Below are positions 9,957-20,700 of a DNA stretch of 64,000 nt, piece after piece. The notes under the pieces were generated by a model, which saw only the letters and a program-made list of their open reading frames with translations, made no database searches and was not told the DNA's origin. Both the position numbers and the translations under genes were made by a program. Where the stretch lies: assembly GCA_938042245.1 (NCBI GenBank), contig CALIRO010000044.1:1-64000 (forward strand), read 5' to 3'. Each line of letters begins with the position of its first letter. Within the stretch, counting starts at the first letter, position 1. The stretch is from an uncultured Thermoguttaceae bacterium. Its GTDB lineage: Bacteria; Planctomycetota; Planctomycetia; Pirellulales; Thermoguttaceae.

Positions 9957-12080
9957 ATGGTTGAGCCAAAAAATTCCCCGTTAGGAAATCGACTTCGGCG
10001 AAACGGTACGAAGACTCGTTCCTCAAAATCCGACGCTCCTCAAGAGCCTAGCCAACCAAATCCCGCCTGGGGGGAAAATATAGATGTACAGAACCTCGGC
10101 AGTTCCGATTCTCCGGGCAAGCCCTCCCCAGAACGAATGGCTGGATTGCCAGACCCTTCCGGGCAGGAAAATCGACGTTCCGATGCTGTGGACAGCCCCG
10201 CCTCAGAACCAATTGCCCCGGAGGGGAATTCTGTGGCTGGAGATTGCTCGGCGGATTCTTCCGGCGCGGAGGGCCTGGCCGTTTCTGCAGCGCCAGGCCG
10301 CACTCGTTCCCGACGGGCCGGTTCCGGCACCAAAAATTCGGGCGGAAAGAATGCCAGTCTAAATAGTGCTAGCTCTCCCGAAGAAAGTGCTGCGGTTTCC
10401 GAAGCCTCTGAGGCGAATAAACTCCCTAAAGCCGACTTACCTCCTGAGCTCTGCTCGGACGAGCAAAGCCAGCGGCAGGTTACGGGAGAATCTTTCAAGA
10501 TGCGTGGTGAGGAAGCAAAGGACGGCCTGGCAAGGAGCCGTCCTGCTACGGAACCGTTCCGATTGGCTCAGGAAGAAAGCCCGTCTGGTTGGACTCAGGA
10601 AGAAGGAAATCAAGGGACCTCATCTGGGGATCTCCCTGCATCTAGGGATATGGGAGTTTCTCAGCAACCCTTTGGGCGCTCGGCTTCGGAGGCCTACCGG
10701 GAACCCAACCCCTATGACGAAGAAGAAGAGCCGCTGTCGATCGCCGAAGAACTCATGGAAAAAGGCTATCTGGAGGAACAGACCGATGAACGCTTTGAGG
10801 AGCTGAAACGTTCGGGGGACTCGTTGCTGGCGCAGTTGCAAAAAATGTCCATGGCCGAGCTGATCGAAGAAGCCCGCAAAGAAAACCTTACCGAGTACAT
10901 GGGGATGAAACGGCAGGATTTGATTTTCATGATTCTGAAGGAGCGGCTGAAAAGCAGCGGGCTGATGTACGGGGAAGGGACGTTGGAAATCCTGCCGGAT
11001 GGGTTTGGGTTTTTGCGAAGCCCGGAGTATCACTATCTGGCCTGTCCGGATGATATTTATGTGTCGCCCAGTCAGATTCGTCGGTTTGGCCTTCGCACGG
11101 GGGTAACGGTTTCTGGGCAGATTCGGCCTCCGAAAGAAAACGAACGCTACTTCGCTCTACTCCGCGTAGAGGCGATCAATTATCAAGATCCGAATCTGTT
11201 GGCCAAAAAGCCGCTCTTCGAAGAACTGACGCCTCTGCATCCGAATCGGCGGATTGTGTTGGAGACCAGGCCGGAGGAAATTAGCACTCGGGTGGTGGAT
11301 TTAATTGTGCCGGTTGGGTTTGGTCAGCGGGGGCTGATTGTCAGTCCCCCTCGGGCTGGGAAAACCATCTTGATGCAGAAGATGGCGAAGGCGGCCTTGA
11401 CTAACTATCCAGATTTATATGTGTTCATGCTTTTAATTGACGAACGTCCGGAAGAAGTTACCGACATGGAGCGGCAGGTCAAAGGTAAAAACTGCGAGGT
11501 CATCAGTTCCACCTTCGACGAGCCGCCCAGCCGACATGTCCAAGTGGCCGAAATGGTCCTGGAAAAAGCCAAACGGATGGTCGAATACGGCCATGACGTG
11601 CTCATCTTTCTGGATTCGATCACCCGGTTAGCCCGGGCCTGGAACCATGAATGTACGCCCTCGGGCAAGATTCTCTCTGGCGGTCTGGACGCCAATGCCC
11701 TGCAGAGACCGAAACGGTTTTTTGGTTCTGCCCGGCAGGTAGAAGAAGGCGGCTCCTTGACGATCATCGCCACCGCCTTGATCGATACCGGCAGTAAAAT
11801 GGACGAAGTCATCTTCGAGGAGTTCAAAGGCACCGGCAACTTGGAAATTGTGCTGGATCGTCGCTTGGTAGATCGGCGGATCTGGCCTGCCATTGACATC
11901 AACCGCAGCGGGACCCGAAAAGAAGAAATGCTCATGGATCCGGAGGAATATCGCCGAGTGTGCATCCTCCGCCGGGTGCTGAATGAAATGAACCCGGTGG
12001 ATGCCATGGAACTTTTGGTTACCCGTCTGCAAAAAACTCGCACCAACGCCGAGTTCTTGATGAGCTTGAACGTGAAATAA
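9957..12080 (+). CDS. rho: Transcription termination factor Rho with long N-terminal extension
   Basis: Hexameric RNA-dependent ATPase that terminates transcription. The conserved core starts near residue 285: Rho N-terminal helix bundle ([20 protein letters not shown]), cold-shock-like RNA-binding domain ([16 protein letters not shown]), then the RecA-type ATPase with PPRAGKT near 463, [13 protein letters not shown] and the [15 protein letters not shown]-loop region. The first 280 or so residues are a low-complexity stretch rich in Ser, Pro, Glu, Gly and Ala, probably disordered. Total 707 aa against about 420 in E. coli. GGGAGGAG at 9940-9947 supports the ATG at 9957. Intrinsic terminators are rare in this window, which fits heavy reliance on Rho. 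Confidence 0.97.
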   Translation: MVEPKNSPLGNRLRRNGTKTRSSKSDAPQEPSQPNPAWGENIDVQNLGSSDSPGKPSPERMAGLPDPSGQENRRSDAVDSPASEPIAPEGNSVAGDCSADSSGAEGLAVSAAPGRTRSRRAGSGTKNSGGKNASLNSASSPEESAAVSEASEANKLPKADLPPELCSDEQSQRQVTGESFKMRGEEAKDGLARSRPATEPFRLAQEESPSGWTQEEGNQGTSSGDLPASRDMGVSQQPFGRSASEAYREPNPYDEEEEPLSIAEELMEKGYLEEQTDERFEELKRSGDSLLAQLQKMSMAELIEEARKENLTEYMGMKRQDLIFMILKERLKSSGLMYGEGTLEILPDGFGFLRSPEYHYLACPDDIYVSPSQIRRFGLRTGVTVSGQIRPPKENERYFALLRVEAINYQDPNLLAKKPLFEELTPLHPNRRIVLETRPEEISTRVVDLIVPVGFGQRGLIVSPPRAGKTILMQKMAKAALTNYPDLYVFMLLIDERPEEVTDMERQVKGKNCEVISSTFDEPPSRHVQVAEMVLEKAKRMVEYGHDVLIFLDSITRLARAWNHECTPSGKILSGGLDANALQRPKRFFGSARQVEEGGSLTIIATALIDTGSKMDEVIFEEFKGTGNLEIVLDRRLVDRRIWPAIDINRSGTRKEEMLMDPEEYRRVCILRRVLNEMNPVDAMELLVTRLQKTRTNAEFLMSLNVK

Positions 12081-12293
12081 AACCCTCTGGCAAAACCATC
12101 TCTCCGGGCTATGGATCCGTAGGAGATAGGCTAGGGAAACCTGTAGGCTCCTGGGTGCTTAGCCCTATCCGTCAGGGGCTGGCTCATGCATGCGGTGAGA
12201 CCATAGGATGGTCAGAACAGTTTGGGTTTTCGAGCCGATAGGAAGCAGTCTTTCCGTGAAGGCAACACATGGTTAGTAAAGAGGCATCGGACG

Positions 12294-12842
12294 ATGAAAG
12301 TCTTCCAAGGCAATCCTCAGGCGCCGGAAGGCCGATTTGCCATCGTAGTATCTCGTTACAACGAATCGATTACCCGGGCACTTTTGGACGGAGCGGTCCG
12401 CACCCTGTTGGAGCATGGGGTACCGGAGGAGCAGATTGAGGTGGCCTGGGTGCCGGGGGCGTTTGAGATTCCTACGGTAGCAGCTCGGTTAGCGGCCAGC
12501 GGCCGATATGCCGCCATTCTTTGCCTGGGGGCCGTCATCCGGGGCGAAACCACTCATGACCAACATATCAACCGGGCTGTCAGTCTCAGTTTGGCCCAAT
12601 TAGGCGCCCAGTATCGGTTGCCGGTCCTTTTCGGGGTGTTAACCTGTAACACGTTGGAGCAGGCGATTGCCCGGTCCGGCGGCCAGGTGCCTACCCAGGG
12701 CAAAGATCAGCCTACTAGCCGGATCGGCAATAAAGGCATCGAATGCGCCTTGGCTGCGCTGGAAATGGTCAATTTGCTCCGGCAATTGCCGCCCGAACAG
12801 CCCAACCCAACTGTCCCACCTCCATCGGGACAAAAGCAGTAG
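12294..12842 (+). CDS. ribH: 6,7-dimethyl-8-ribityllumazine synthase
   Basis: Condenses the pyrimidine and butanone-phosphate precursors to lumazine, the penultimate step of riboflavin synthesis. Core motifs are SRYNESITRALLDGA, WVPGAFEIP, and GAVIRGETTHDQHI with the catalytic His near residue 88; GNKGIECALAALEM is near the C-terminus. The C-terminus carries a short Pro/Gln-rich tail. GAGG at 12281-12284 supports the ATG at 12294; a TTG at 12222 would add 24 non-homologous residues. Riboflavin synthase, which uses its product, is far away at 44639. No FMN riboswitch was recognised upstream. Confidence 0.95.
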   Translation: MKVFQGNPQAPEGRFAIVVSRYNESITRALLDGAVRTLLEHGVPEEQIEVAWVPGAFEIPTVAARLAASGRYAAILCLGAVIRGETTHDQHINRAVSLSLAQLGAQYRLPVLFGVLTCNTLEQAIARSGGQVPTQGKDQPTSRIGNKGIECALAALEMVNLLRQLPPEQPNPTVPPPSGQKQ

Positions 12843-13011
12843 CTCGCTGTTCACCAGCAGGAGCGAGTGGGGGTTAGACTTTGCTCAGGGCACCGGAACA
12901 ATTTTCTTCGAGGAAAGGAAATGGCTATTTTTTAAAGTAATAAAGTGACTATTTTTAAAGGAAAAGCAGCTATTGGATAGCCGCAGAGCTATCATTGGGA
13001 TGCCTGCCCAA

Positions 13012-13067
13012 GGAGGAATCCAGAAAAGCCAAAACCGGAAGGATTCCGGCTTGCGGCTTTCGTAAGG
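13012..13067. repeat. Partial family A element or hairpin
   Basis: The segment GGAGGAATCCAG...AACCGGAAGGATTCCGG...TTGCGGCTTTCG resembles the internal part of the dispersed family A element (GGAATCC paired with GGATTCC). No terminal ends are recognised. It lies in the ribH-nusB spacer, which otherwise shows only AT-rich sequence. Confidence 0.4.
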
Positions 13068-13127
13068 ATGAGCCCGCCTGAATGGGTGTTTTGGCGGGGA
13101 TGAGAGGCTTGAGGATGGTACGAACCG

Positions 13128-13817
13128 ATGGCGAAACGGTCTGTCAGTGAAGAATTAGCCGTTCAGGTCCTCCGGCGTCGGGCCAGAGAAGTGGCCTTCC
13201 AAGTACTGTATCAAGAGGATCTGAATGCGGGGCTTTCGCTGGCAGTGGGGGAAGAGTTTATCCGTGGGCAACTCAGCGCTCAGGCCATCCTTCAATTTGC
13301 CCAGGAAGAACTGGAAGAATTCTTGCGGGAGGGGTTTCGGGATCATCCGTTGGCTGGTCAGGCATGCCTGATTCGGGCGGAATTGGAGCGATTTGTGCGG
13401 GAGGGGTTTTCCCAGTGGCGGCCTGAGGAGATGCTGAATTTGGCTCGGCGGTTGGTGGAAGGGGTTCGGCAACATCGGGCGGAGATTGATGCCGCTTTGG
13501 CTCGAGCTGCCGAACATTGGACCCTGCAGCGCATGGCGCCAACGGATCGGAATGTGCTTCGGCTAGGGGCGTATGAATTGCTTTATGAATCCACGCCGGA
13601 TCCGGTGGTGCTGGACGAGGCGATTGAATTAGCCCGACGCTTTGGCGGCGTCAAATCCCCCGCTTTTGTCAACGGGATTTTAGATCGCCTTCGGCGAGAA
13701 TATGCCTCCGATGCTACTGCATCCCCATCTACCGACTCCCTGAGCACGGAAGAAAAGTCATCTACCAAGGACCCTTCCTCGGCCCATGCCGAAACGAGCA
13801 ACTCGCTTCCCACCTAG
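13128..13817 (+). CDS. nusB: Transcription antitermination protein NusB, enlarged
   Basis: RNA-binding antitermination factor acting with NusE/S10 on rRNA operons. The N-terminal [16 protein letters not shown] and the C-terminal part ([43 protein letters not shown]) are canonical. Between them, about residues 40-95, is an inserted region containing two similar segments, [10 protein letters not shown] and [11 protein letters not shown] Ser/Thr-rich tail of about 30 residues follows the core. At 229 aa it is well above the usual 140-170 aa. GAGGA at 13111-13115 precedes the ATG. It ends nine bases before ftsY and overlaps that gene's ribosome site, implying an operon. Confidence 0.93.
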   Translation: MAKRSVSEELAVQVLRRRAREVAFQVLYQEDLNAGLSLAVGEEFIRGQLSAQAILQFAQEELEEFLREGFRDHPLAGQACLIRAELERFVREGFSQWRPEEMLNLARRLVEGVRQHRAEIDAALARAAEHWTLQRMAPTDRNVLRLGAYELLYESTPDPVVLDEAIELARRFGGVKSPAFVNGILDRLRREYASDATASPSTDSLSTEEKSSTKDPSSAHAETSNSLPT

Positions 13818-13826
13818 GAGGTGGAT

Positions 13827-14750
13827 ATGGGTTGGTTTGATAAGATCAAACAGGGGTTGAAAAAAACGGTTCAGCTTCTTCGGACCGATATCCGGGATAT
13901 CTTTAAAACCGAAGGCCGATTGGTGGACGAAGGCTTTCTGGAAGAGCTGTTTGCCATGTTGGTCAAAACGGATATGGGGGTTCAGGCGGCTCGGCAAATC
14001 GTCGAAGAAGTGCGCAATGGCTTCTGGTCCCGGAAAATTACCATGCAAGAAGTGCTGGCAGAAATCAAAAACAAGCTCAAAGAGTTACTCCGCCAGCCGG
14101 ACGAACCTATCCGAATGGCCTCTCAAGGGCCGACGGTGATTATGGTCTGCGGGGTGAATGGGTGTGGCAAGACGACCACCATTGCCAAACTAGCCCGGAT
14201 GTTTCAGGATCAGGGGCGAACGGTGATTCTGGGAGCAGCCGACACGTTCCGGGCAGCCGCCGTCGAACAACTGACCATCTGGGCCCAGCGTCTGGGCTGC
14301 GCAATTGTTACTGGCCAGCAGGGGAGTGACCCGGCCAGTGTAGCCCATCGGGCTGTAAGCCAGGCCCTCCAAACCGGAGCCGATGTCTGCATCGTGGATA
14401 CAGCAGGCCGGTTGCAGACCCAGTATAACCTCATGCAAGAGTTGGCCAAGATCCACCGGGTCCTGGGTAAACAAATTCCCGAAGCCCCCCATGAGGTCCT
14501 GTTGGTGCTGGATGCCACCACCGGCCAAAATGGTATTAGCCAGGCCAAGCATTTTACCGATGCGGTCCGATGTACCGGGATTGTCTTAGCCAAATTGGAT
14601 GGCACTGCTAAAGGAGGGGTCGTGGTAGCGATCCGCCAGCAGGTCGGGTTGCCGGTCAAATTCGTCGGCGTCGGCCAACAGCCTGAAGACCTAGCCCCCT
14701 TTGACGCCGATAGCTTCGTGGAAGCTCTCTTGGAACCAGAATCCGCGTAG
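13827..14750 (+). CDS. ftsY: Signal recognition particle receptor FtsY
   Basis: SRP receptor GTPase that docks ribosome-SRP complexes at the membrane. The NG domain is complete: GVNGCGKTTTIAKLA near residue 108, DTFRAAAVEQL, DTAGRLQTQYNLM, TKLDG-equivalent AKLDGTAKGG and GVGQQPEDLAPFD. There is no long acidic A domain; membrane contact presumably uses the amphipathic N-terminus (MGWFDKIKQGLKKTVQ). AGGAGG at 13816-13821 points to the ATG at 13827 rather than the GTG at 13821. Cotranscribed with nusB. Confidence 0.96.
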   Translation: MGWFDKIKQGLKKTVQLLRTDIRDIFKTEGRLVDEGFLEELFAMLVKTDMGVQAARQIVEEVRNGFWSRKITMQEVLAEIKNKLKELLRQPDEPIRMASQGPTVIMVCGVNGCGKTTTIAKLARMFQDQGRTVILGAADTFRAAAVEQLTIWAQRLGCAIVTGQQGSDPASVAHRAVSQALQTGADVCIVDTAGRLQTQYNLMQELAKIHRVLGKQIPEAPHEVLLVLDATTGQNGISQAKHFTDAVRCTGIVLAKLDGTAKGGVVVAIRQQVGLPVKFVGVGQQPEDLAPFDADSFVEALLEPESA

Positions 14751-14764
14751 AAGTTCGGTGGGCT

Positions 14765-14875
14765 TTCTGGCAGAACACCATTCTTGTATGTAGCACCGTC
14801 TGTCAGAGGGCAGGGATCTGGCTCCATGGGCTGGAACCTCACTCGAACAGACGAAGTTCCAACAACTTGGTAGGG
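14765..14875. repeat. Family C inverted repeat, copy 1
   Basis: This stretch aligns imperfectly with 17516-17622. Both share TGTA..., CGTCTGT(C/T)AG, a variable arm of about 40 bp, then AACAGAC.AAGTT. GTCTGT and ACAGAC can pair, so each copy could form a stem. It lies just downstream of ftsY. The alignment was made by eye and is only moderately convincing. Confidence 0.4.
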
Positions 14876-14932
14876 TTACCCCACTTGGCTTGAGGCCTGG
14901 CTGGTCTCTCCTCCCAGCAGGGAGACGAATAG

Positions 14933-15035
14933 CCCCTCTCTCCTTGCCGGAGAGGGTTAGAGTGGCGGATTCCCCTTTGTCATCCTTGCACAAGCAGGGA
15001 ACTAGCCTTCCCTCTCCCCCGGCAGCTGAGGGATC
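14933..15035. repeat. REP-like palindromes (family B)
   Basis: CCCCTCTCTCCTTGCCGGAG continues into AGGGTTAG, and a second CCCTCTCCCCC..GGCAGCTGAGGG occurs 75 bp later. These are members of the CCCTCTCCC...GGGAGAGGG palindrome family found in several spacers of this window. Confidence 0.6.
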
Positions 15036-15060
15036 GCATACGCTGTCTTAGCCTGTTACA

Positions 15061-15255
15061 CTGTAATAGTTCAGCCGCATGAAGAAGCTGCCTAGTTGCT
15101 CCGCGGAAAGAGGTTGGGGCTCACTGCCGCGCAAGCGCCAACCCAGCCCTGTCCCCGTATTAGCGGGAAACTAGGAACCCCACAGGAGAAAAAAACCTGT
15201 GATTCCTGCTTTCGCAGGAATTACCAGGTTATGCCATTCGGGTGAAATGGTATAT
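15061..15255. repeat. Dispersed family A element
   Basis: The left end is AGTTCAGCCGCATGAAGAAGCTGCC and the right end CATTCGGGTGAAATGGTA, degenerate inverted ends of the family A type. The interior holds GCCGCGCAAGCG and ATTCCTGCTTTCGCAGGAAT, a palindrome with an eight-base centre. The element ends about 60 bp before the amidohydrolase start. Confidence 0.75.
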
Positions 15256-15317
15256 TTTTGCGGAGATTTCTTTGGCCACTTACCTCGGAGAATCCTTTTG
15301 GAGAGGATGTTCAACCT

Positions 15318-16094
15318 ATGTTCATTGACACGAATGCGTACCTGGGGCGATGGCCGTTTCGGCGCACCCCGTGCGATGAACTGGAGGGGCTTTTAGCGGT
15401 GTACAAAAGATACAACATTTCCGAGGCATGGGTGGGAAGCCTCGAAGGCCTGTTCCACCGAGACATCGGTGGGGTGAACCATCGGCTCCACCAGACCTGC
15501 CAGATGGTGAAACAGGTTCGCCTTGTGCCGTTCGGATCGGTGAATCCCCGTTTGCCGGATTGGAAGGAAGACCTCCGGCGCTGCGCGGAAGAGTATAAAA
15601 TGCCGGGCATCCGGGTGCATCCGAACTACCACCGATACCGGTTGGACGAGCCGCTGTTTGCAGAGCTATTGGACCTGGCCGGGCAGTACCAGCTTTTGGT
15701 ACAACTGGTGGTTCGGATGGAAGATGTCCGGGTCCAGGATGAACGGTTCTCCGTGCCGGATGTGGATTTAAAGCCGTTGGCCGAGCTGCTGGAGCCCCGA
15801 CCGGCCATGAAGATAATGATTTTAAATGGATTTTTCCCTTCCACGCGAGCTGTATTGCCCGGGCTGGTCAAAACGGGCCGGATATGGCTGGACATAGCTA
15901 CGTTGGAAGGGCTGGGCGGCCTGGAACAAGTCCTGCGGGGCATACCTGCCGAGCGGATCATGTTCGGCTCGCATCTGCCCCTGTTCTACCTGGAATCGGC
16001 CCTGCTAAAGCTGGAAGAATCTGATCTAGCAGCCGAGGTACGTCAGGCCATCTGCTGGGAAAACGCTCGACAACTGCTACGCCAATCCCCATAG
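15318..16094 (+). CDS. Amidohydrolase-like TIM-barrel protein lacking the HxH motif
   Basis: About 258 aa, resembling the amidohydrolase-2 (COG2159-like) family: MFIDTNAYLGRWPFRR at the start, GIRVHPNYHRY in the middle and MFGSHLPLF near the end, where most members have GSDxP. The usual N-terminal metal-binding HxH is replaced by TNAYLG, so it may be a non-canonical or metal-poor member. Cytosolic, no signal peptide. GGAGAGGA lies about 11 bases before the ATG at 15318; an upstream in-frame start would extend into the repeat and is rejected. Substrate unknown. It converges with deoC. Confidence 0.75.
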   Translation: MFIDTNAYLGRWPFRRTPCDELEGLLAVYKRYNISEAWVGSLEGLFHRDIGGVNHRLHQTCQMVKQVRLVPFGSVNPRLPDWKEDLRRCAEEYKMPGIRVHPNYHRYRLDEPLFAELLDLAGQYQLLVQLVVRMEDVRVQDERFSVPDVDLKPLAELLEPRPAMKIMILNGFFPSTRAVLPGLVKTGRIWLDIATLEGLGGLEQVLRGIPAERIMFGSHLPLFYLESALLKLEESDLAAEVRQAICWENARQLLRQSP

Positions 16095-16229
16095 GAGAGG
16101 GTTTTGCTGCTGGGATGATTATCGAGCTTTGAGCCTCTATGTTAGAGCCCCTTCCCCAAACAAGATTGCCCCTGTCTCCAACCCCTTAGTTTTCTGGGCT
16201 TGGCTGAAGGATCAAGATTCTTAGATTCT

Positions 16230-16949
16230 TTAGGATCGGCTCTGAGTTGTTTCGACCACGGGCGGCAGGCCCAATCGGCGCCGGCATTCCTCGAGGATAT
16301 GAGCTGTCTGACTGGCGCCGACACGGGTTACGCCAATGGCTCGGACCGCCAAAAGAGCGTCCAGGTCCCGGATGCCGCCGGCTGCTTTCACCTGCACATG
16401 CGGCGGGCTATGCTCCCGCATCAGCCGAAGGTCCTCCAGGGTGGCCCCCCCAGAACCGTAGCCGGTCGATGTTTTCACCCAGTCGGCCCCCACTTGCCCA
16501 CAAATCTCACAAAGCCGAATCTTATGCTTCTCCTCTAGGTAACAGTTTTCAAAAATCACCTTCACCTTGGCCCCCTGGCTATGGGCCAGATCGACGACGG
16601 CCCGGATTTCCTCCCCCACATAGTCCCAATCTTCGCTAAGCACCTTGCTGAGGTTGACCACCGTGTCTAGTTCGACGGCCCCGTCTTGGATAGCTTGGCG
16701 AGCTTCGGCTAGTTTGATAGCCGTCGTATGCGCGCCATGGGGAAAGCCCACCGTTGTGGTGGTTAGCACTCCGGAGTCGGCCAGCCGCTCCGACGCCCGC
16801 CCCACATAATAGGGCAAAATACACACACTGGCCACCTGGTACCGTCGGGCTAGTTCCAGCCCCTGCTCCAGCTCCTGGACGGTCAAGGTGGGCCGCAGCA
16901 AACTGTGGTCGATCATCTTGGCTATCTGCTCATACGTGTAATCTACCAT
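16230..16949 (-). CDS. deoC: Deoxyribose-phosphate aldolase
   Basis: Cleaves 2-deoxyribose 5-phosphate to glyceraldehyde 3-phosphate and acetaldehyde in deoxynucleoside salvage. Catalytic positions are present: Asp in ELDTVVN, the Schiff-base Lys in VKTSTGYG near residue 158 and the second Lys in VKAAGGIRD near 188. Length, 239 aa, is normal. It starts with ATG at 16949 and stands alone; no other deoxynucleoside catabolic gene is adjacent. Confidence 0.94.
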   Translation of the reverse strand: MVDYTYEQIAKMIDHSLLRPTLTVQELEQGLELARRYQVASVCILPYYVGRASERLADSGVLTTTTVGFPHGAHTTAIKLAEARQAIQDGAVELDTVVNLSKVLSEDWDYVGEEIRAVVDLAHSQGAKVKVIFENCYLEEKHKIRLCEICGQVGADWVKTSTGYGSGGATLEDLRLMREHSPPHVQVKAAGGIRDLDALLAVRAIGVTRVGASQTAHILEECRRRLGLPPVVETTQSRS

Positions 16950-17039
16950 GGCCTTCCTCCTATCCTAGACCTCTTACGCCGATGCCTCTTTCCGAAAATC
17001 TCCTCCTCAGCAGCCCATCGGGGCTCTCCGAGAAAAAAA

Positions 17040-17208
17040 TTTTGCAACATTTCCGCTGAATGGTGTACCAAGCCATTCCTCTAAAAGCAGGAAAACCGTT
17101 TTTGTGCGAGTGGATTTGGTCTGGACTGCCGGTTCCGCGGCAGGGACACCCAAAAGCTTTCTTCGGATCAACCAGGCAGTTTCTTCATTCGGCGGAAGTG
17201 TTACAAAA
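17040..17208. mobile_element. Dispersed family A element, near-intact ends
   Basis: The ends are TTTTGCAACATTTCCGCTGA and, on the other strand, TTTTGTAACACTTCCGCCGA, matching at 20 of 23 bases over the full ends. Internally, one end continues ...GTGTACCAAGCCATTCC and the other ...AAGAAACTGCCTGGTTGATCC, the asymmetric arrangement seen in other copies. No clear flanking direct repeat is visible. It lies upstream of deoC. Confidence 0.85.
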
Positions 17209-17515
17209 CATTATTTCCGCTCGAGGGACAACCTGGCCTCCCCGCAAAACAGCCCGTATCGGTGATCATTCCTTCGGAGGGCTTTGACAATTCAAGTCCA
17301 CCAAGAAGAGGCAGGACGTTATTATCCCCTCCTGGTGATCCTTTGGCCGAAAGCCTTTTCGCCCAGAAGTTTTCCTCCCTGCCCCTCCGAGGTTGGCCAA
17401 CTGGAGCTTCACCCAGGGAAAGATTGGGTCGTACTCTTTCCAACGGGCTTGAAATCTCATCTACGAGCGGGGTTGGAAAGGCCCTTCTCCCTCAGATAAC
17501 CGGGCATGAGCTGAG

Positions 17516-17622
17516 GCCGGAGGAACCAAAAGTGTGCCTCCTTGGATGTACCAGCGTCTGTTAGGAGGTAGGTAGTGTCAGTCACCAGGCGGTCAAACTC
17601 AATGCAACAGACTAAGTTACGG
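17516..17622. repeat. Family C inverted repeat, copy 2
   Basis: Imperfect match to 14765-14875, with GTCTGTTAGGAGG and AACAGACTAAGTT about 45 bases apart, able to pair through GTCTGT/ACAGAC. The spacer 17209-17763 shows nothing else I recognise. Confidence 0.4.
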
Positions 17623-17763
17623 GGATGCGGAGCCGGCTTTGCCTTCGGTGCCAGGCCGTCCTCTCCTGCCAAGCCAGGGGCAAAACAGCCGGCTGCCAAG
17701 CCCTTTCCAAACACGCTCTAACAGAAGTTGTTCCAGTGCCTCGTTAGTCCCTCGGAGGGCTAT

Positions 17764-20700
17764 TTAAGGGGTCAGTTTTGCTTCTCGATGGCTTCGATCC
17801 GGATCAGTAGGTTCGGTTGGCGTTGGGTTGGAACTGGCCAGAGGATCTGTGGTGTTTCCTCCAGCCGCAGTCTCCGACAAAAGCCGCATGGACGACCTGA
17901 GATCGGTTGGTGGGGGCCTGAGCGTCTCCGGGAGCGATTCTAACATAGGGGGAGCAGACAAAGGAGAGTTCGACATCGGGACTTCAGAAAGTTTTAAGAC
18001 CGGAGCAAAACCGGGAAGCTCCTCGGTTGCCAGCACCACGGGTCGACGCCGTAGCTGAGCTGCCAAACGACGGAAACCTATTTGGGCGTCTAACACCAGG
18101 CTGAAAAGCAGAGGGACCACCAAGAGGGTGAAAATGGTCGAGCAGGCAAGACCTCCGACGACCACCGCACCCAAGCCCCGGTACAGCTCACTGCCCGGTC
18201 CCGGAGCTACCACCAGGGGTGTCATTCCAAACACGGTTGTTGTAGCCGTCATGAAGATGGGGCGAATTCGCGTGCGAACGGACTGCCGGATGGCTTCCCG
18301 TGGCGGGAGGGGGTGGTGGAGATCTTCCTGGCCCTCGCTTCGGCCTCGCATAAAGTTCAATGCCTGATGCACCAGCAGAATGGCATTATTGACCACGATG
18401 CCGATCAGGATGATGAAGCCGAGCATGGTAATCGTATCCATTTGTTGCGTAGGGTCCACCAGGCGGACCAAGCGGAGGCCGGCAAAGCCGCCCACCATAG
18501 CCAACGGTACACTGAACATAATGACAAACGGATACACAAAACTTTCCAATAGGGCTGCCATCAAAAGATAGGTGATTACCAGGGCGAGAAGCATTCGGCT
18601 CAGGCCGATGCTTACTAGGGAGTCCCAATTCCAGCCGGTCCATTGGCCCAAAAGGGCCCGGCGCACTTGGGTCAGTTTATCGGCGTTGCCGGCCATCCGG
18701 ATCTGCACATCGGAGCTAATGCCGCCTTCGCTGCGGGCCTGAGCCACCAACTCAGCAATCAAGGCTTCGGCCTCTTGGAGGGCCATCTCAGGGGGCGGCT
18801 GGACGGTGAAGGTGATGGCCCGGTGTTGCTCGACGCGCCGGATCGACTGCGAGGCCTCGGCCGGTTTGCACTGCACTAGTTGGCCTAATGGCACACATAC
18901 CACCCGCCCCGTCTCCTCCCGAACCGCCAAGGGCAGATCATCCCATTGGTCGGGTGTAAGCGGCAGGTCGGGATCCCGGATGATCAGCAGGTCGATATTC
19001 TCTCCCTCAAAGTTGAACTCACCTGCTTTAACGCCGTCGATCATGCTGCGGGCAGCTACGGCCAACGACTGCACGTCCAGTCCCAACTCTTTGGCTCGGA
19101 TTTGGTCAATGGAGATTTGCCGTTCCGGCCCGGCTTCGTGGAACGTCAACGGATCGCTTCGTACAGCAAACCGGGAAAACGCCCGAAAAAGTTTCTGTTG
19201 CAGATAGGCGGCGCTTGCTTTCAGCCGGTCCAGGTCCACACCAACCACTTCGACTTGGACCGAATTAGCGGCCCCGACATTTCGGCCAAAAATCGACCGC
19301 TGGCTGGCCATCCCATAGGTGCCTGGGATTTTGTTCATAGCATTAGCCAGCAGCGCCTTCAATGGTCGCACATTGTTCGGATCCTTGCTGGTAGCGATCA
19401 TGAAAAGCCGACCCCTCGCCACTACAAAAAAGTACTCGTCAATCGGCGGGACACGGGAAATCAGTTGGCCGGTTTGGGGATCGATCACCGGACCAAGGGC
19501 AGCGGTCTCTTCACTGCTGCGGGCCTCCCAATAAGGCCGAAGTTCCTTTTCCAACCGCTGCCCAATCAACTTGTTCTGCTCCACCGAATAACTGGGCGGA
19601 TTGAACATCATGCCGAAGATAAAATTTTTGTTTCCTTCCGGCAAATAGCTGGCCGGAAGCATCCACATCCAAGCCAAGGCCAAAGAACCGACGGTAAACA
19701 GTACGATGATTAGTATCCGAAGCCAAGCACCTGTCCAACTGGGCCAACACAAAAAATAAATCAACCGAGCAAACCCGTTGACAGCCGCCTGTAAAATCGG
19801 CCCTAGCCCAAATAGGTTCCGGAACATCTGCCTCAGGAGTCCTGGCTGGTGGTTGGGACGAATCCATTTGGCCGCCGCCGGTGGAATCACAGTAATAGAA
19901 ACCACCAGCGAAAGCAACACCGCCGCTGTAATGGCCAAGGCCAGGTCATAGAACAATTGTCCCGTCTCTTCTCGGATGGTGAGCACCGGACCGAAGACGG
20001 CCACCGTGGTAAGCGTCGAAGCCAGAATCGCTCCCCAGACTTCCTTGGTTCCCCGATAAGCGGCCACCGGAGCGGACTCGTGCATCGCCATGTGCCGGTC
20101 AATGTTCTCCAGCACCACGATGGCGTTATCCACGACCATGCCGGCGGCGAAGGCTAATCCGGCAAGAGAGATAATGTTCAGATTCCGCCCTGCCCCCGCC
20201 ACCACCACAAACGTGCCAACCACTGAAATTGGAATCGCCAACACAATAATTGCCGTAGGCCGAAAACTCCGCAAAAATAACCACAGCACGCCTATGGCCA
20301 ACAAACTGCCCAAAAGCAAATTGTCCCGCACCAACCCCAGGGCTTGATAGATATAATAGGTATCGTCGCTTACCAAGCGGAGGCGGATTTTGTACCGGTC
20401 GTGTTTGAACTGCTGCAAGGGCCCGCTCGGCCCATTAAGCTCCTCCAGAGTGCGTCGAACCTGTTTCATCAGCTCCAGCACGTTGGCCCCGATTTCCCGT
20501 TTGATAAATAGGCTCATCGAAGGCCGACCTTTGCACTGGTTGAAATAAACCCGTTTCTCCAACACCAGGGTAACTGAGGATACGAACGAACCTCCTGAAT
20601 CTGGTTGCTGACGTCCTGAAGGGCCCGGGAAATGTCATGGCCGACTTGAAACTCCAGCGTAATCATTGCCCGGCCTAGCTCCGCCGTGGAATACATCTTG

